DNA from: Propionispora hippei DSM 15287
GTDB taxonomy: Bacteria > Bacillota > Negativicutes > Propionisporales > Propionisporaceae
Assembly: GCF_900141835.1 (NCBI RefSeq)
Contig: NZ_FQZD01000013.1
Location: forward strand, 62,001-126,000
DNA: 64,000 bases
Reading direction: 5' to 3'
Shown: positions 44,866-53,171 of the stretch, one piece after another
How the letters are laid out: every line of letters starts with the position of its first letter
How positions within the stretch are numbered: position 1 is the stretch's first letter
The notes under the pieces: model-generated
Seen by the model: only the letters and a program-made list of their open reading frames with translations
Told to the model about the DNA's origin: nothing
Databases searched by the model: none
Position numbers and translations under genes: made by a program

Positions 44866-45864
44866 TTATTTACCCGCTTCCTCAATCGCAACAGCGACGG
44901 CGACGGTAGCACCAACCATTGGATTGTTGCCCATGCCTATGAGGCCCATCATTTCCACATGAGCCGGCACTGATGACGAACCGGCGAACTGGGCATCGGA
45001 GTGCATCCGTCCCATAGTATCGGTCATGCCGTAAGAAGCCGGACCGGCCGCCATGTTGTCCGGGTGCAGCGTGCGTCCCGTACCGCCGCCGGAGGCAACG
45101 GAAAAATAACGCCGTCCTTTCTCGGTGCATTCTTTTTTATACGTGCCGGCCACCGGGTGCTGGAACCGCGTGGGATTGGTGGAATTGCCGGTAATCGAGA
45201 TATCGACCCCTTCCAGCGTCATGATCGCCACACCTTCCATTACATCGTCGGCGCCGTAGCAGCGCACATTAGCCCGTTCCGATTGGGAATAGGCTTTCTC
45301 CCTGACAATTGACAGTTTGCTGGTGTAATAATCAAAAACAGTCTGCACATAAGTGAAGCCGTTGACCCTTGAAATGATCTGTGCCGCATCTTTACCCAGA
45401 CCGTTTAAAATGACCCGCAACGGTTCCTTGCGTACTTTATTGGCCGATTTGGCAATACCGATCGCCCCTTCAGCAGCGGCAAACGATTCATGACCGGCCA
45501 GAAAAGCAAAGCATTTCGTCTCTTCCCTGAGCAGCATAGCGGCCAGATTGCCATGCCCCAATCCTACCTTGCGGCCGTCGGCTACCGAGCCGGGAATACA
45601 AAACGCCTGAAGCCCTTCACCGATTGCCTCTGCCGCATCGGCAGCCTTGGTACAGCCCCGTTTCAGCGCGACCGCAGCGCCCAAAGTATAAGCCCAACAG
45701 GCATTTTCAAAGCAAATCGGCTGAATTCCCTTGACTATGCCGGGCACATCCATCCCTTTTTGCTCACACATTTCTTTTGCCGCTTCCAGCGACTCAATTC
45801 CCTGTTCTTGTAAAAAAGCTTCTATTTTGGCGATTCGCCGTTCATATCCTTCAAATTTTGCCAT
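44866..45864 (-). CDS. GGGtGRT family protein (function unknown)
   Basis: 332 residues. The motif that names the family, GGGTGRT, is at 259-265, followed by HPDNMAAGPASYGMTDTMGR. Conserved GLGHGNLAAMLLREETKCFAFLAGHESFAAAEGA lies near 101-134. Cysteines at 33, 51, 56, 71, 89, 118, 202 and 246 could hold a metal or cluster. No membrane helix. The family occurs in anaerobes next to a NifU-like gene, as here, 18 bp downstream. The unit starts with a fluoride riboswitch, so a role in fluoride stress or protection of a fluoride-sensitive enzyme is inferred. Confidence 0.9.
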   Translation of the reverse strand: MAKFEGYERRIAKIEAFLQEQGIESLEAAKEMCEQKGMDVPGIVKGIQPICFENACWAYTLGAAVALKRGCTKAADAAEAIGEGLQAFCIPGSVADGRKVGLGHGNLAAMLLREETKCFAFLAGHESFAAAEGAIGIAKSANKVRKEPLRVILNGLGKDAAQIISRVNGFTYVQTVFDYYTSKLSIVREKAYSQSERANVRCYGADDVMEGVAIMTLEGVDISITGNSTNPTRFQHPVAGTYKKECTEKGRRYFSVASGGGTGRTLHPDNMAAGPASYGMTDTMGRMHSDAQFAGSSSVPAHVEMMGLIGMGNNPMVGATVAVAVAIEEAGK

Positions 45865-45882
45865 CCTTGTCTACCCCCTCGC

Positions 45883-46575
45883 TTATTCATGCCGGGGGTC
45901 GATGTGTTTGACCCCTTCGTCGTAGCGTCCATATTGACCGGTTGCTTTTTTCAACGCTTCGTTTGCGTCGGTGCCTTTCTTGATCATTTCCATCATTTTT
46001 CCTAAATGGACGAAACGATAGCCAATAATTTCGTTGTCGGCATCCAGCGCCAGCGAAGTAACATACCCCTCCGCCAACTCCATATAACGCGGGCCTTTGG
46101 CCAACGTGCCATACATGGTACCAGTCTGACTGCGCAGCCCTTTGCCAAGATCCTCCAGTCCGGCGCCAATCGGCAAACCGCCTTCGGAAAATGCAGTCTG
46201 ACTGCGGCCATAAACAATTTGCAGGAAAAGTTCACGCATAGCAGTATTGATGGCATCGCAAACAAGGTCGGTATTAAGCGCCTCCAGAATAGTTTTGCCT
46301 GGCAGGATTTCCGAAGCCATCGCTGCCGAATGGGTCATGCCGGAACAGCCAATCGTTTCGACCAGCGCTTCCTCAATGACACCCTCTTTTACGTTAAGCG
46401 TCAGCTTACAGGCACCCTGCTGCGGCGCACACCAGCCTACACCATGAGTCAGACCGTAAATATCCTTGACCTCCCGGGCCTTTACCCATTTACCCTCTTG
46501 CGGGATCGGCGCCGCCCCATGATTGACGCCTTTGGCTACACAGGTCATTTCTTCGACTTCTGTTGAATACTTCAT
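45883..46575 (-). CDS. NifU-like iron-sulfur scaffold protein
   Basis: 230 residues. The NifU/IscU N-domain pattern is visible: Cys49 and Cys56 (WCAPQQGAC), Cys77 (TIGCSGMTHSAAMAS, matching the GCG/A-I/A-xxSS motif) and Cys106 (LVCDAIN). The C-terminal third (about 150-230) is specific to this subgroup that accompanies GGGtGRT genes. It would assemble or hold a cluster for a partner, probably the GGGtGRT protein. AGGAGAAG precedes the ATG. Transcription is governed by the riboswitch at 46610-46690. Confidence 0.88.
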   Translation of the reverse strand: MKYSTEVEEMTCVAKGVNHGAAPIPQEGKWVKAREVKDIYGLTHGVGWCAPQQGACKLTLNVKEGVIEEALVETIGCSGMTHSAAMASEILPGKTILEALNTDLVCDAINTAMRELFLQIVYGRSQTAFSEGGLPIGAGLEDLGKGLRSQTGTMYGTLAKGPRYMELAEGYVTSLALDADNEIIGYRFVHLGKMMEMIKKGTDANEALKKATGQYGRYDEGVKHIDPRHE

Positions 46576-46609
46576 CTCTCTTCTCCTTTCATGCTAAGCC
46601 TCGGCCATA

Positions 46610-46690
46610 AAAATAGACTCCTACCGTAGAGGTAGGAGTCATCGGCGCACTCGAAACTGCGCAGTTCATGGCGAACTCCATCGCCAAACT
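46610..46690 (-). ncRNA. Fluoride (crcB) riboswitch with terminator, upstream of the NifU-like gene
   Basis: On the minus strand the leader starts GGCGATGGAGTTCGCC (46685-46670), continues through AAC.GCGC..GCGC, and reaches GATGACTCCTAC (46643-46632). These are the conserved parts of the crcB aptamer, including the GGAG/CTCC pseudoknot-type pairing. GACTCCTACC then pairs with GGTAGGAGTC (46616-46625), followed by TATTTTT. The terminator uses the 3' part of the aptamer, so fluoride binding should stop termination and switch the genes on. It lies 34 nt upstream of the NifU-like start. Confidence 0.93.
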
Positions 46691-46709
46691 ATGTATTAGT
46701 TACGTAAAA

Positions 46710-46739
46710 ATTATACTGTTAATCTAGCAGAAACGTCAA
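46710..46739 (-). promoter_or_regulatory. Promoter of the NifU-like/GGGtGRT operon
   Basis: TTGACG (46739-46734), an 18-bp spacer and TATAAT (46715-46710) on the minus strand. The predicted start of transcription falls about 15-20 nt before the riboswitch, as usual for such leaders. Confidence 0.75.
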
Positions 46740-46968
46740 TTCCAATCTTTTCTTTCGCACAAGTTATTTTTGTACAAGCGATTATCTAAAGACAGACTTC
46801 AAGCGGAACGAAAGGCATTATAGCCCGGAAGGACATATCTGACCGCTATTGCGCTACCATCTTTTGCTGCGAGAAAAGTCTTCTCGATTGCCGCGACTCC
46901 AGGCTTATAAGACCGTCTTCAGGCCGTTTTTCTCAAATAGGAAACTTTATCCTGGACTTAACCAACGG

Positions 46969-48132
46969 TTAGCGCATTTTCCCCACGATAATAAACAAAG
47001 GCACAGACACTAGCTGAACGGCAACGGAAAAAGCAATCAGCATCCCCACCGACAGGTCGTACAAATACCCCATGCCCGCACTGCCTAAAAACCAGGCAAA
47101 ACCATAAATGCTATTGAAAAGGCCGTAAGCAAAGCCGCGTCGATCTATCGGTACCATTTCCGCTATGGCGGCACGCATGATGGACTCATGGGCTCCCATG
47201 CCAATTCCCCAGAAAACCATGCCGGCAAAGGCCAAATAAATATTGACACCAAATACGCAAGGAGCAAAGAAAGCCGACAATACTGTTGCAAAAGCAAGAA
47301 CGCTCAACCCCTTCCGGTCGAAATAGCGTCCGAAAATTAAGGCCGACAGGGCGGCTACCCCCATTGACACCGAATAAAAAATAGGAATGCCCACAGCCGG
47401 CACAGAAGAGGTCACGCCGAAATGATATGCAACCAAAGGAAAATCAGTATAACCAACAGCAACCAGCGAAGTGGCGGCGAGATAGAGCCAGAACTTAGCG
47501 GATAGCTTTGAAGAAGCTTCACCCTTCTGTTCCAAGACTACATAGGGCTTGGGATAGGTAATCCGGGCATAGGTCAGCGTCAGCAAGCAAAGTACCATCG
47601 GAAGCGCCAGCCAGGCAAAGCTCACCCGGTAATCACCCCGTAAGTACATAATGCCTGCAACGAGCAGTGGACCGGTCATCGCACCAATTTGATCCAGTGC
47701 TTCGTGCATGCCAAAAGCCCAACCGCGGCCAATATGCTTTGCTACGTTGGAAAGCATGACATCACGCGCAGGATTGCGAATGGCCCGCCCCATTCGTTCC
47801 AAAACCATTAATATGGCTGCAGCCATCCAGTTATCAGCCAAAGCAAGCAGTGGTACTGCCACCAGATTGATGATATAGCCCCATATGGTAATCAGCCAGT
47901 ATTGCCCTGTCTTATCACTCAATTTGCCAGAAAAAAGCCGAACGCCATACCCGACAAATTCTCCTAAACCGGCAATGATGCCAACATTTGCTGCGCTGGC
48001 TCCCAGGCTGTTCAGGAAAGGCCCTGTAATGCTGCGGGCACCTTCGTGAGTCATGTCGGCAAACAAGCTAACAATTCCCATCAGCAAAACAAACTTTAGC
48101 GCTTTGGATTTATCCAACTCTTGTTCGAACAC
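46969..48132 (-). CDS. MFS transporter under fluoride-riboswitch control
   Basis: 387 residues and twelve membrane helices from the GTG at 48132, fixed by GAGAGGAG 8 bp upstream. The longer frame to 48387 would start inside the riboswitch terminator. Signatures are GKLSDKTGQYW (motif A) and GRAIRNPARDVMLSN. It moves a small solute across the inner membrane. Its riboswitch makes fluoride, HF or an organofluorine the favoured ligand (inference). No crcB/Fluc or CLC-F gene is present in the window. Gap 46740-46968 downstream has no gene, only weak hairpins. Confidence 0.85.
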   Translation of the reverse strand: MFEQELDKSKALKFVLLMGIVSLFADMTHEGARSITGPFLNSLGASAANVGIIAGLGEFVGYGVRLFSGKLSDKTGQYWLITIWGYIINLVAVPLLALADNWMAAAILMVLERMGRAIRNPARDVMLSNVAKHIGRGWAFGMHEALDQIGAMTGPLLVAGIMYLRGDYRVSFAWLALPMVLCLLTLTYARITYPKPYVVLEQKGEASSKLSAKFWLYLAATSLVAVGYTDFPLVAYHFGVTSSVPAVGIPIFYSVSMGVAALSALIFGRYFDRKGLSVLAFATVLSAFFAPCVFGVNIYLAFAGMVFWGIGMGAHESIMRAAIAEMVPIDRRGFAYGLFNSIYGFAWFLGSAGMGYLYDLSVGMLIAFSVAVQLVSVPLFIIVGKMR

Positions 48133-48348
48133 ATTCGCCACTCCTCTCGTTATTCTGTTGTCACTGATTTGCCGGCTTAGCTGTGGGGAACAACAATTCT
48201 TATCATGCTTGGGGACAAATTCAAATCCGGAAAGCACTCCGTTTTTCAGCTCCTTTTTATCCCTAACACATCTGCTTATTGAAAGAAGCACTATGCTGCA
48301 AAAATTCATGGCAAGCATCTTTTCAATTAGACACTTAAAAAGGAAAAT

Positions 48349-48434
48349 AAAAAAACAGCCGACAATTCCTACAACAGTAGAAGTCATCAGCTGATTTCAG
48401 CATTCCGGATTATTCCGCAGGGGAACTTCATCCC
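48349..48434 (-). ncRNA. Second fluoride (crcB) riboswitch, upstream of the MFS gene
   Basis: On the minus strand GGGATGAAGTTCCC (48434-48421) is followed by an extra CGGAATAATCCG hairpin, GCTGAAATCAGC, and TGATGACTTCTAC (48390-48378). AAG/CTT pairing replaces the usual GGAG/CTCC with matched changes in both halves. The 3' half forms a terminator: CAGC..GAC.TTCTAC/GTAGGAA..GTC.GCTG followed by seven T (48355-48349). This predicts that fluoride turns the gene on. It is a more divergent copy than the one at 46610. Confidence 0.82.
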
Positions 48435-48444
48435 TTTTATGATC

Positions 48445-48473
48445 AGTATAGCAGTTGTATCAGTTCAGCACAA
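48445..48473 (-). promoter_or_regulatory. Promoter of the MFS gene
   Basis: TTGTGC (48473-48468), a 17-bp spacer and TATACT (48450-48445) on the minus strand. The start of transcription falls about 5 nt before the aptamer. Confidence 0.65.
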
Positions 48474-48600
48474 CCGGGAGAAGCTTCCTTATGCGTATTC
48501 CTGCTGAACACATCCTGTACCCACTCCTGCACAAACTCTAGCAACAGCTTAAATCGTTAACCACAAAAAAATAGCCGCGGCCATGATTAGATCGCTATCA

Positions 48601-48897
48601 TTATGTACCATCATCCATTGATAAGTATCTGACGGCTTGTTGTCCATAAGAGAAACAGATACTAATAATAGCCCCAAGTATAGACCCTAGGATTACTCCT
48701 ATTGTGAAAGCCTCAATCTTTCTTTCCATAAAACTTGGCTCCGGTCTAAGAAGTCTGCAGCTACTGCATCTCCCTAACGCCTGTTCATAACGTTGGTTTT
48801 CCCGTTCCTGTCTTACATGCCATTCTTTTTCGCCTTCCTTAAGACGCTGGCTTTATATAATCTTTATTTGCACCTGACCTGGTGGTTGTTGTTTCAC
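48601..48897 (-). pseudogene. Small zinc-finger/membrane protein gene with in-frame stop
   Basis: A 99-codon frame begins GTG (48897; 14 residues MKQQPPGQVQIKII), is broken by TAA at 48855-48853, and continues open for 83 residues: a charged helix (KEWHVRQERENQRYEQAL), CSSC zinc pair, and a membrane helix (FTIGVILGSILGAIISICF). After the stop no ATG, GTG or TTG occurs until Met at 48729, which has GGAG upstream and could still yield 42 residues. The gene looks inactivated by one nonsense change. It stands next to phage-like genes. Confidence 0.55.
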
Positions 48898-48923
48898 TCA
48901 CTCAACTGACTAAAGTCTAAAAT

Positions 48924-48955
48924 AAAATACCTCTAACCGGAGTTAGAGGTATTTT
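48924..48955 (-). terminator. Terminator-like hairpin
   Basis: AAAATACCTCTAAC pairs exactly with GTTAGAGGTATTTT around CGGA; the flanks are A/T-rich. It separates the two small broken genes. Confidence 0.8.
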
Positions 48956-49123
48956 CACGGCAACTTAAAAAATTTATAGGATAATATCCCGATCGTCATA
49001 ATGCCGCAAAATATCATAAGATAAACTAAAGTAAGCACCAGCCGCACCACCTTCTCAATAATGTTCTGATAAGTTAGTTTATGCAGCAATCAGAATTATA
49101 GCCACAAACAAAAATCCCTCCAT
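48955..49123 (-). pseudogene. Frameshifted small membrane protein (holin-like?)
   Basis: Two overlapping short frames: ATG at 49123 gives MEGFLFVAIILIAA and stops at 49079. The other frame (TTG 49089 to 48955) gives 44 residues ending in a membrane helix (VLTLVYLMIFCGIMTIGILS). Joined by one frameshift they make a 58-residue, two-helix protein of holin-like size. There is no good ribosome binding site. The reading as a frameshifted phage-type membrane gene is inference. Confidence 0.35.
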
Positions 49124-49173
49124 CCTGAAAGATAAACCAGCATAGAGGCATTAGCCTGACCACCGTACAATGT

Positions 49174-49680
49174 CTACGTGTCATCATCAGAATCTTCATG
49201 GTGCAACTTTTTTTGAATAGCTGGTCTCAATAGGTAAAACTGTAATTCTCTTTGATACGCCCATGCCGCGATTGAATACCAAACTAAAAAAATAAAAAAG
49301 AGTAAAAACTTACCTTTATATTCAATCAATCCGTAGTTCTGGAATACAATTCCTATGATCTGACCTAATGCAGCAAATGACGGTACATATGCTAACAAAA
49401 AGAATTTGCGTTTCGGCATAAAATAAAAGAAAATGCCAAACGTAATTCCCCATGAGACTGGCGTCCAGGCAGAAAAAATTCCAAAAATATTAAATGGACC
49501 CATATTTTTGTACTCTATAAGCCCAGTATAAGTAAGTATCACCACCAGAATAACATCCACAATACTTCCTAAGACAAGCCCATAAAGGAGATAACGTTTA
49601 TATTGTTCTTTAGGTATTAATAAAAGATATGTACCCCCGACCAGGAACGCAAAGATCATGTAGATATAACTTATATCCAT
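49174..49680 (-). CDS. Uncharacterised five-helix membrane protein
   Basis: 168 residues with about five membrane helices and a basic/acidic C-terminal tail (LHHEDSDDDT). AAGGAGGTGAG precedes the ATG, so it is expressed. The internal repeat LTYTGLIEYKN / FQNYGLIEYKG suggests an old duplication of two helices. It is of the size of small sporulation or envelope membrane proteins, but I do not recognise the family. It lies in the phage-like segment, on the same strand. Confidence 0.6.
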   Translation of the reverse strand: MDISYIYMIFAFLVGGTYLLLIPKEQYKRYLLYGLVLGSIVDVILVVILTYTGLIEYKNMGPFNIFGIFSAWTPVSWGITFGIFFYFMPKRKFFLLAYVPSFAALGQIIGIVFQNYGLIEYKGKFLLFFIFLVWYSIAAWAYQRELQFYLLRPAIQKKLHHEDSDDDT

Positions 49681-49774
49681 TTTCTCACCTCCTTCGGCTT
49701 TACTAGTTTTACTAATCTTTAATCAATTATGCACAGGAAAAAACCTGGCAGCAGAAGCCATCATGCTAATAGAA

Positions 49775-49814
49775 AAAACACCTCCACCCTGGCGCTCAAC
49801 CCAGAATGGAGGTA
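49775..49814 (-). terminator. Terminator of the tail-fibre-like gene
   Basis: ACCTCCA pairs with TGGAGGT, with inner CTGG/CCAG. The minus strand then reads TTTTTTCTA. Confidence 0.8.
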
Positions 49815-49820
49815 TTAATG

Positions 49821-50750
49821 TTACTCTGCCGGTAATGGAATCACTTCAAAGCTAATGATCTTGTCAAACAGCAAATACTCCTTGCTGCTAAATGCTGTAG
49901 TAAGCTGATAGCTAAGAGTATCACTGTTACTATGCGAATTCAGCCAGCCTATAAACCCGTTAATATCTCTCATAGGCAACTTATACTCCCGTTCACTGGA
50001 ATCAATCATCGTAACCCGAAGCAAGCCCTGGCCCTCTTCTACAGGTGTCGCCTGCGGGGTAGCCGAAGCCTCATTAGAAATTACACCTTCACCATCCCCA
50101 TTTACAGCGGCAACCACATAATAATAGGCCGTGCCATTTGTTACGTTGGTATCCACGTATGAGGTGCCCGCTATAGTAGTTGCAATCGTTTCATGGGGAC
50201 CGCCTGCTGTCGTTGAGCGTTTTACATTGTAGCTAGTAACGTCGGTAACTGCATCCCAGTTGAGGGTTACTTGGGAATCGCCAGGGATTGCGGTTAGGTT
50301 GGTAGGTGCAACCTGTAACATATAGCCAGTAGCATCTATATCTACCGCATCCCACAAAATATATTTATTGTTGGTAGCTTCATTGCTTATTACAACATTG
50401 TGTATTTTTAATTCTAAATCTAGCTTTTCAAAGTCTAAACATTGATGGGTTGCTGTCGAACTGTTTATACTGTATGTTCCTACTCTTTCTCCATCTATTG
50501 TAACAACTAGATTATTAGATCTTGTGCTATTAGGCTGAGCAATAATACGTAATTTTGCCCCATAAAAACTAAATATAATCTTGTCAGTTAGATTTTCGGA
50601 ATAATGCCAACCTCCTTTGTAAAAAGCTGATACATCACCGTTTTGAGTAGCTATCCAATTACTTCCGCTGTATGAAAATACGTTATCTGTATTATCATAC
50701 CGTCTCCATCCTGCCTCCGGTGTTTTTAACGATTGCCCTACTGTTGCCAT
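49821..50750 (-). CDS. Phage-tail-fibre-like protein with one fibronectin type III domain
   Basis: 309 residues. Residues 1-145 form a beta-rich lectin-like jelly-roll (WRRYDNTDNVFSYSGSNW..., GWHYSENLTDKIIFSFYGAKLRII). A complete FnIII domain follows at about 148-235 (PTNLTAIPGDSQVTLNWDAV then YYYVVAAVNGDGEG), and a C-terminal domain of about 65 residues. There is no signal peptide. GGAGG precedes the ATG. Such proteins are typical of Firmicute prophage tail modules. Alone here, it is probably a remnant or domesticated gene. Confidence 0.65.
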   Translation of the reverse strand: MATVGQSLKTPEAGWRRYDNTDNVFSYSGSNWIATQNGDVSAFYKGGWHYSENLTDKIIFSFYGAKLRIIAQPNSTRSNNLVVTIDGERVGTYSINSSTATHQCLDFEKLDLELKIHNVVISNEATNNKYILWDAVDIDATGYMLQVAPTNLTAIPGDSQVTLNWDAVTDVTSYNVKRSTTAGGPHETIATTIAGTSYVDTNVTNGTAYYYVVAAVNGDGEGVISNEASATPQATPVEEGQGLLRVTMIDSSEREYKLPMRDINGFIGWLNSHSNSDTLSYQLTTAFSSKEYLLFDKIISFEVIPLPAE

Positions 50751-51233
50751 TTTTACATTCCTCCAATTATTTTATTTGAGAACCGCCATAGTCAAGGAAC
50801 TCTTGTTCCCTAATCTGTGTTTCCTGTACGTCGGCTTTCATGGGATACATTCACGCAGCGTGTAATATTAAACGGGCCTCCTTTTCACCATTTTTATATT
50901 ATGTAAACTAAAAACATATTGTTACAAGAAAAAGCTCCTACCTGGCTATTAACCGAGATAGGAGCAAAATTAAGGAGATATGTCCAGTTGCAATTTTAGA
51001 CTATTAACTGTTTTACTTCTTTCTTGTTGATATTATCCCGGATTTTCCACGCTGTCGCTAAGCTCTGTTTTGATGCAGTCAAGCACGTCAATGCTGCTGA
51101 TTGTTGCTATCCAACCTCAGAAAAATCTAATTAAATAAAATAGCAGTATCAGGTATTTACCTATATTCCATTCTTATCCGCCGGAATCAGGCAGGCCAGA
51201 AAATATTGATTTGGCTGATACTTTAGTAGCAAA
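50751..51233. other. Gap with phage-gene remnant
   Basis: 483 bp. A 27-codon frame at 50850-50767 (MYPMKADVQETQIREQEFLD...) lacks a ribosome binding site and looks like the 3' end of a lost gene. Another short coding-like remnant may lie around 51030-51120. The hairpin at 50929-50965 is the only other structure. Confidence 0.4.
50929..50965 (-). terminator. Intrinsic terminator
   Basis: GCTCCTA (50934-50940) pairs with TAGGAGC (50959-50965). The minus strand then reads TTTTTC. Confidence 0.65.
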
Positions 51234-51282
51234 AAAAGCACACAATCCCCGCAGCATAAAACTGCAGGGATTGTGTGCTTTT
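51234..51282 (-). terminator. Terminator of glmS
   Basis: GCACACAATCCC pairs exactly with GGGATTGTGTGC plus an inner GCAG/CTGC stem. The minus strand then reads TTTTTTT. It starts 15 bp after the stop. Confidence 0.9.
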
Positions 51283-51296
51283 ATTTCATTACTGAA

Positions 51297-53126
51297 TTAT
51301 TCTACCGTTACGCTCTTGGCCAGGTTTCTCGGTTTATCTACGTCGCAGCCACGGGTAATGGCGGCATAGTAGGCGAGAAGCTGCAGCGGGATAACGGCCA
51401 GCAGCGGTGCCAGATACTTGTGGGCATCCGGGATATAAATGGCATGGTCCACATAGTTGCGAATCTGGTCGTCGCCCTTCATGGCAATCCCGATGACCAC
51501 CGCATCGCGGGCTTTGACTTCCTTGATGTTGCTGAGCATTTTTTCATACACATCCGGCTGTGTCGCCAGCGCAATGACCGGTACGCCTTCGATAATCAGC
51601 GCCAGGGTGCCGTGCTTCAGTTCACCGGCCGCATAGGCTTCAGCGTGGATATATGATATTTCCTTAAGTTTCAGGGAACCTTCCAGCGCCACACAATAGT
51701 CCAGGGCACGGCCGATAAAGAATACATCTTCGTTAAAACCGTACTGCTGGGCAAAGGTTTTGATCGGCTCCACATCCTCGAGGATTTCATGGGCCTGGGC
51801 CGGCAGCTCGCGCAACCCCTGAATCAGTTCCTTCACCTGTGCCGCCGCCAGGGTTTCGCGTAAAGCAGCGATATAGATGGACAGCATGCACAAGGTTACC
51901 AACTGGGTGGTATAGGCTTTCGTGGAAGCCACGGCAATTTCCGGACCGGCCCAAGTGTAGATCACATGATCGGCCTCACGGGCAATGGAAGAACCGACAA
52001 CATTGGTAATAGCCAGTGTTTTGGCACCCAGCCGTTTGGCTTCTTTCAAACCGGCCAGCGTATCCAGCGTTTCACCGGACTGACTGATGACAATAACCAG
52101 TGTTTTGTCATCCACCAGCGGTGAACGGTAGCGGAACTCAGAGGCCACATCGACCTCGACCGGAATACGTGCCAGGTTTTCCAGATAGTATTTGCCGACA
52201 ATGCCGGCATGATAGGCCGTACCGCAGGCAACAATAGCAATCTTGTTAATACCGGCCACTTCTTCCGGTGTCCATTTCAGCTCGTCAAAGATAATGTGGC
52301 TATCGTCTTTTGCCAGGCGTCCCGACATGGTTTCGCGTACAGCTTTCGGCTGTTCATATATTTCCTTAATCATGAAATGTTCGTAGCCGCCCTTCTCGGC
52401 TGCTTCGGCATCCCAGTTGACTTCAAATACTTTCTTGGTAATCGGCACACCCTGACGGTTCATGACCCATACCGAGTCCTTAGTCACAATGGCCATTTCA
52501 CCGTCGCTCAGGATATAGGTCTTGCGGGTACGGCTGATGATGGCCGGGATATCGGAGGCCACAAAATTCTCCCCGTTGCCGAGACCAATAACCAGCGGAT
52601 TATCCTGCTTGGTGCAGATAATCTTGTCCGGTTCATGTTCCGTCATGAATACCAGCGCATAGGAGCCTTCAATCTCGGTCAGAACTTTCCGTACGGCGGC
52701 TTCAAAATCGCCCTCATAGTATTCTTCCACCAGATGAGCCACCACCTCGGTGTCGGTTTCCGAGCTAAACACATGACCCTTGGCGATCAGCTTCTCTTTG
52801 AGGTGCAGGTAGTTCTCGATAATCCCGTTGTGAACCACCACGAATTTTCCCGAGCAATCGGTGTGGGGATGGGAATTTACATCGGAAGGACGCCCATGCG
52901 TCGCCCAACGGGTATGCCCAATGCCGATGCAACCGATAGGAGAATCACTTTCTACTTTCTTCTTGAGGACGCCTAACCGGCCAACACTTTTTTCCACATT
53001 GATTTCCTTACCGTCAAATACCGCAATACCGGCCGAATCATAACCGCGATACTCCAGCTTGGTCAACCCTTCAATCAAAAAAGGTGCCGCCTGTTTAGGG
53101 CCTATATATCCAACAATACCACACAT
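51297..53126 (-). CDS. glmS: Glutamine--fructose-6-phosphate aminotransferase (isomerising)
   Basis: 609 residues, full length. Cys2 of MCGIVGYIG is the glutaminase nucleophile. The N-terminal GATase_6 domain (1-220) has HTRWATHG and HNGIIENY. Two SIS sugar-isomerase domains follow (about 285-600), and the end DKPRNLAKSVTVE is the conserved C-tail. It makes glucosamine-6-phosphate, the first step to UDP-GlcNAc for the wall and LPS. It is downstream of glmM but has its own leader with a self-cleaving glmS ribozyme, so glucosamine-6-phosphate shuts it down. Confidence 0.97.
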   Translation of the reverse strand: MCGIVGYIGPKQAAPFLIEGLTKLEYRGYDSAGIAVFDGKEINVEKSVGRLGVLKKKVESDSPIGCIGIGHTRWATHGRPSDVNSHPHTDCSGKFVVVHNGIIENYLHLKEKLIAKGHVFSSETDTEVVAHLVEEYYEGDFEAAVRKVLTEIEGSYALVFMTEHEPDKIICTKQDNPLVIGLGNGENFVASDIPAIISRTRKTYILSDGEMAIVTKDSVWVMNRQGVPITKKVFEVNWDAEAAEKGGYEHFMIKEIYEQPKAVRETMSGRLAKDDSHIIFDELKWTPEEVAGINKIAIVACGTAYHAGIVGKYYLENLARIPVEVDVASEFRYRSPLVDDKTLVIVISQSGETLDTLAGLKEAKRLGAKTLAITNVVGSSIAREADHVIYTWAGPEIAVASTKAYTTQLVTLCMLSIYIAALRETLAAAQVKELIQGLRELPAQAHEILEDVEPIKTFAQQYGFNEDVFFIGRALDYCVALEGSLKLKEISYIHAEAYAAGELKHGTLALIIEGVPVIALATQPDVYEKMLSNIKEVKARDAVVIGIAMKGDDQIRNYVDHAIYIPDAHKYLAPLLAVIPLQLLAYYAAITRGCDVDKPRNLAKSVTVE

Positions 53127-53171
53127 GTATATTTATCCTCCTACATACGCAAATAGACATAATAATTATAT

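Noticed and set aside
46790-46930. Possible further copy of the inverted-repeat element
   Set aside because: Only scattered short matches (GCGAGAAAAG, CCCGGAAGG). No terminal inverted repeat could be lined up.
48133-48387. N-terminal extension of the MFS protein to 48387
   Set aside because: It would begin inside the riboswitch terminator. A strong ribosome binding site supports the GTG at 48132.
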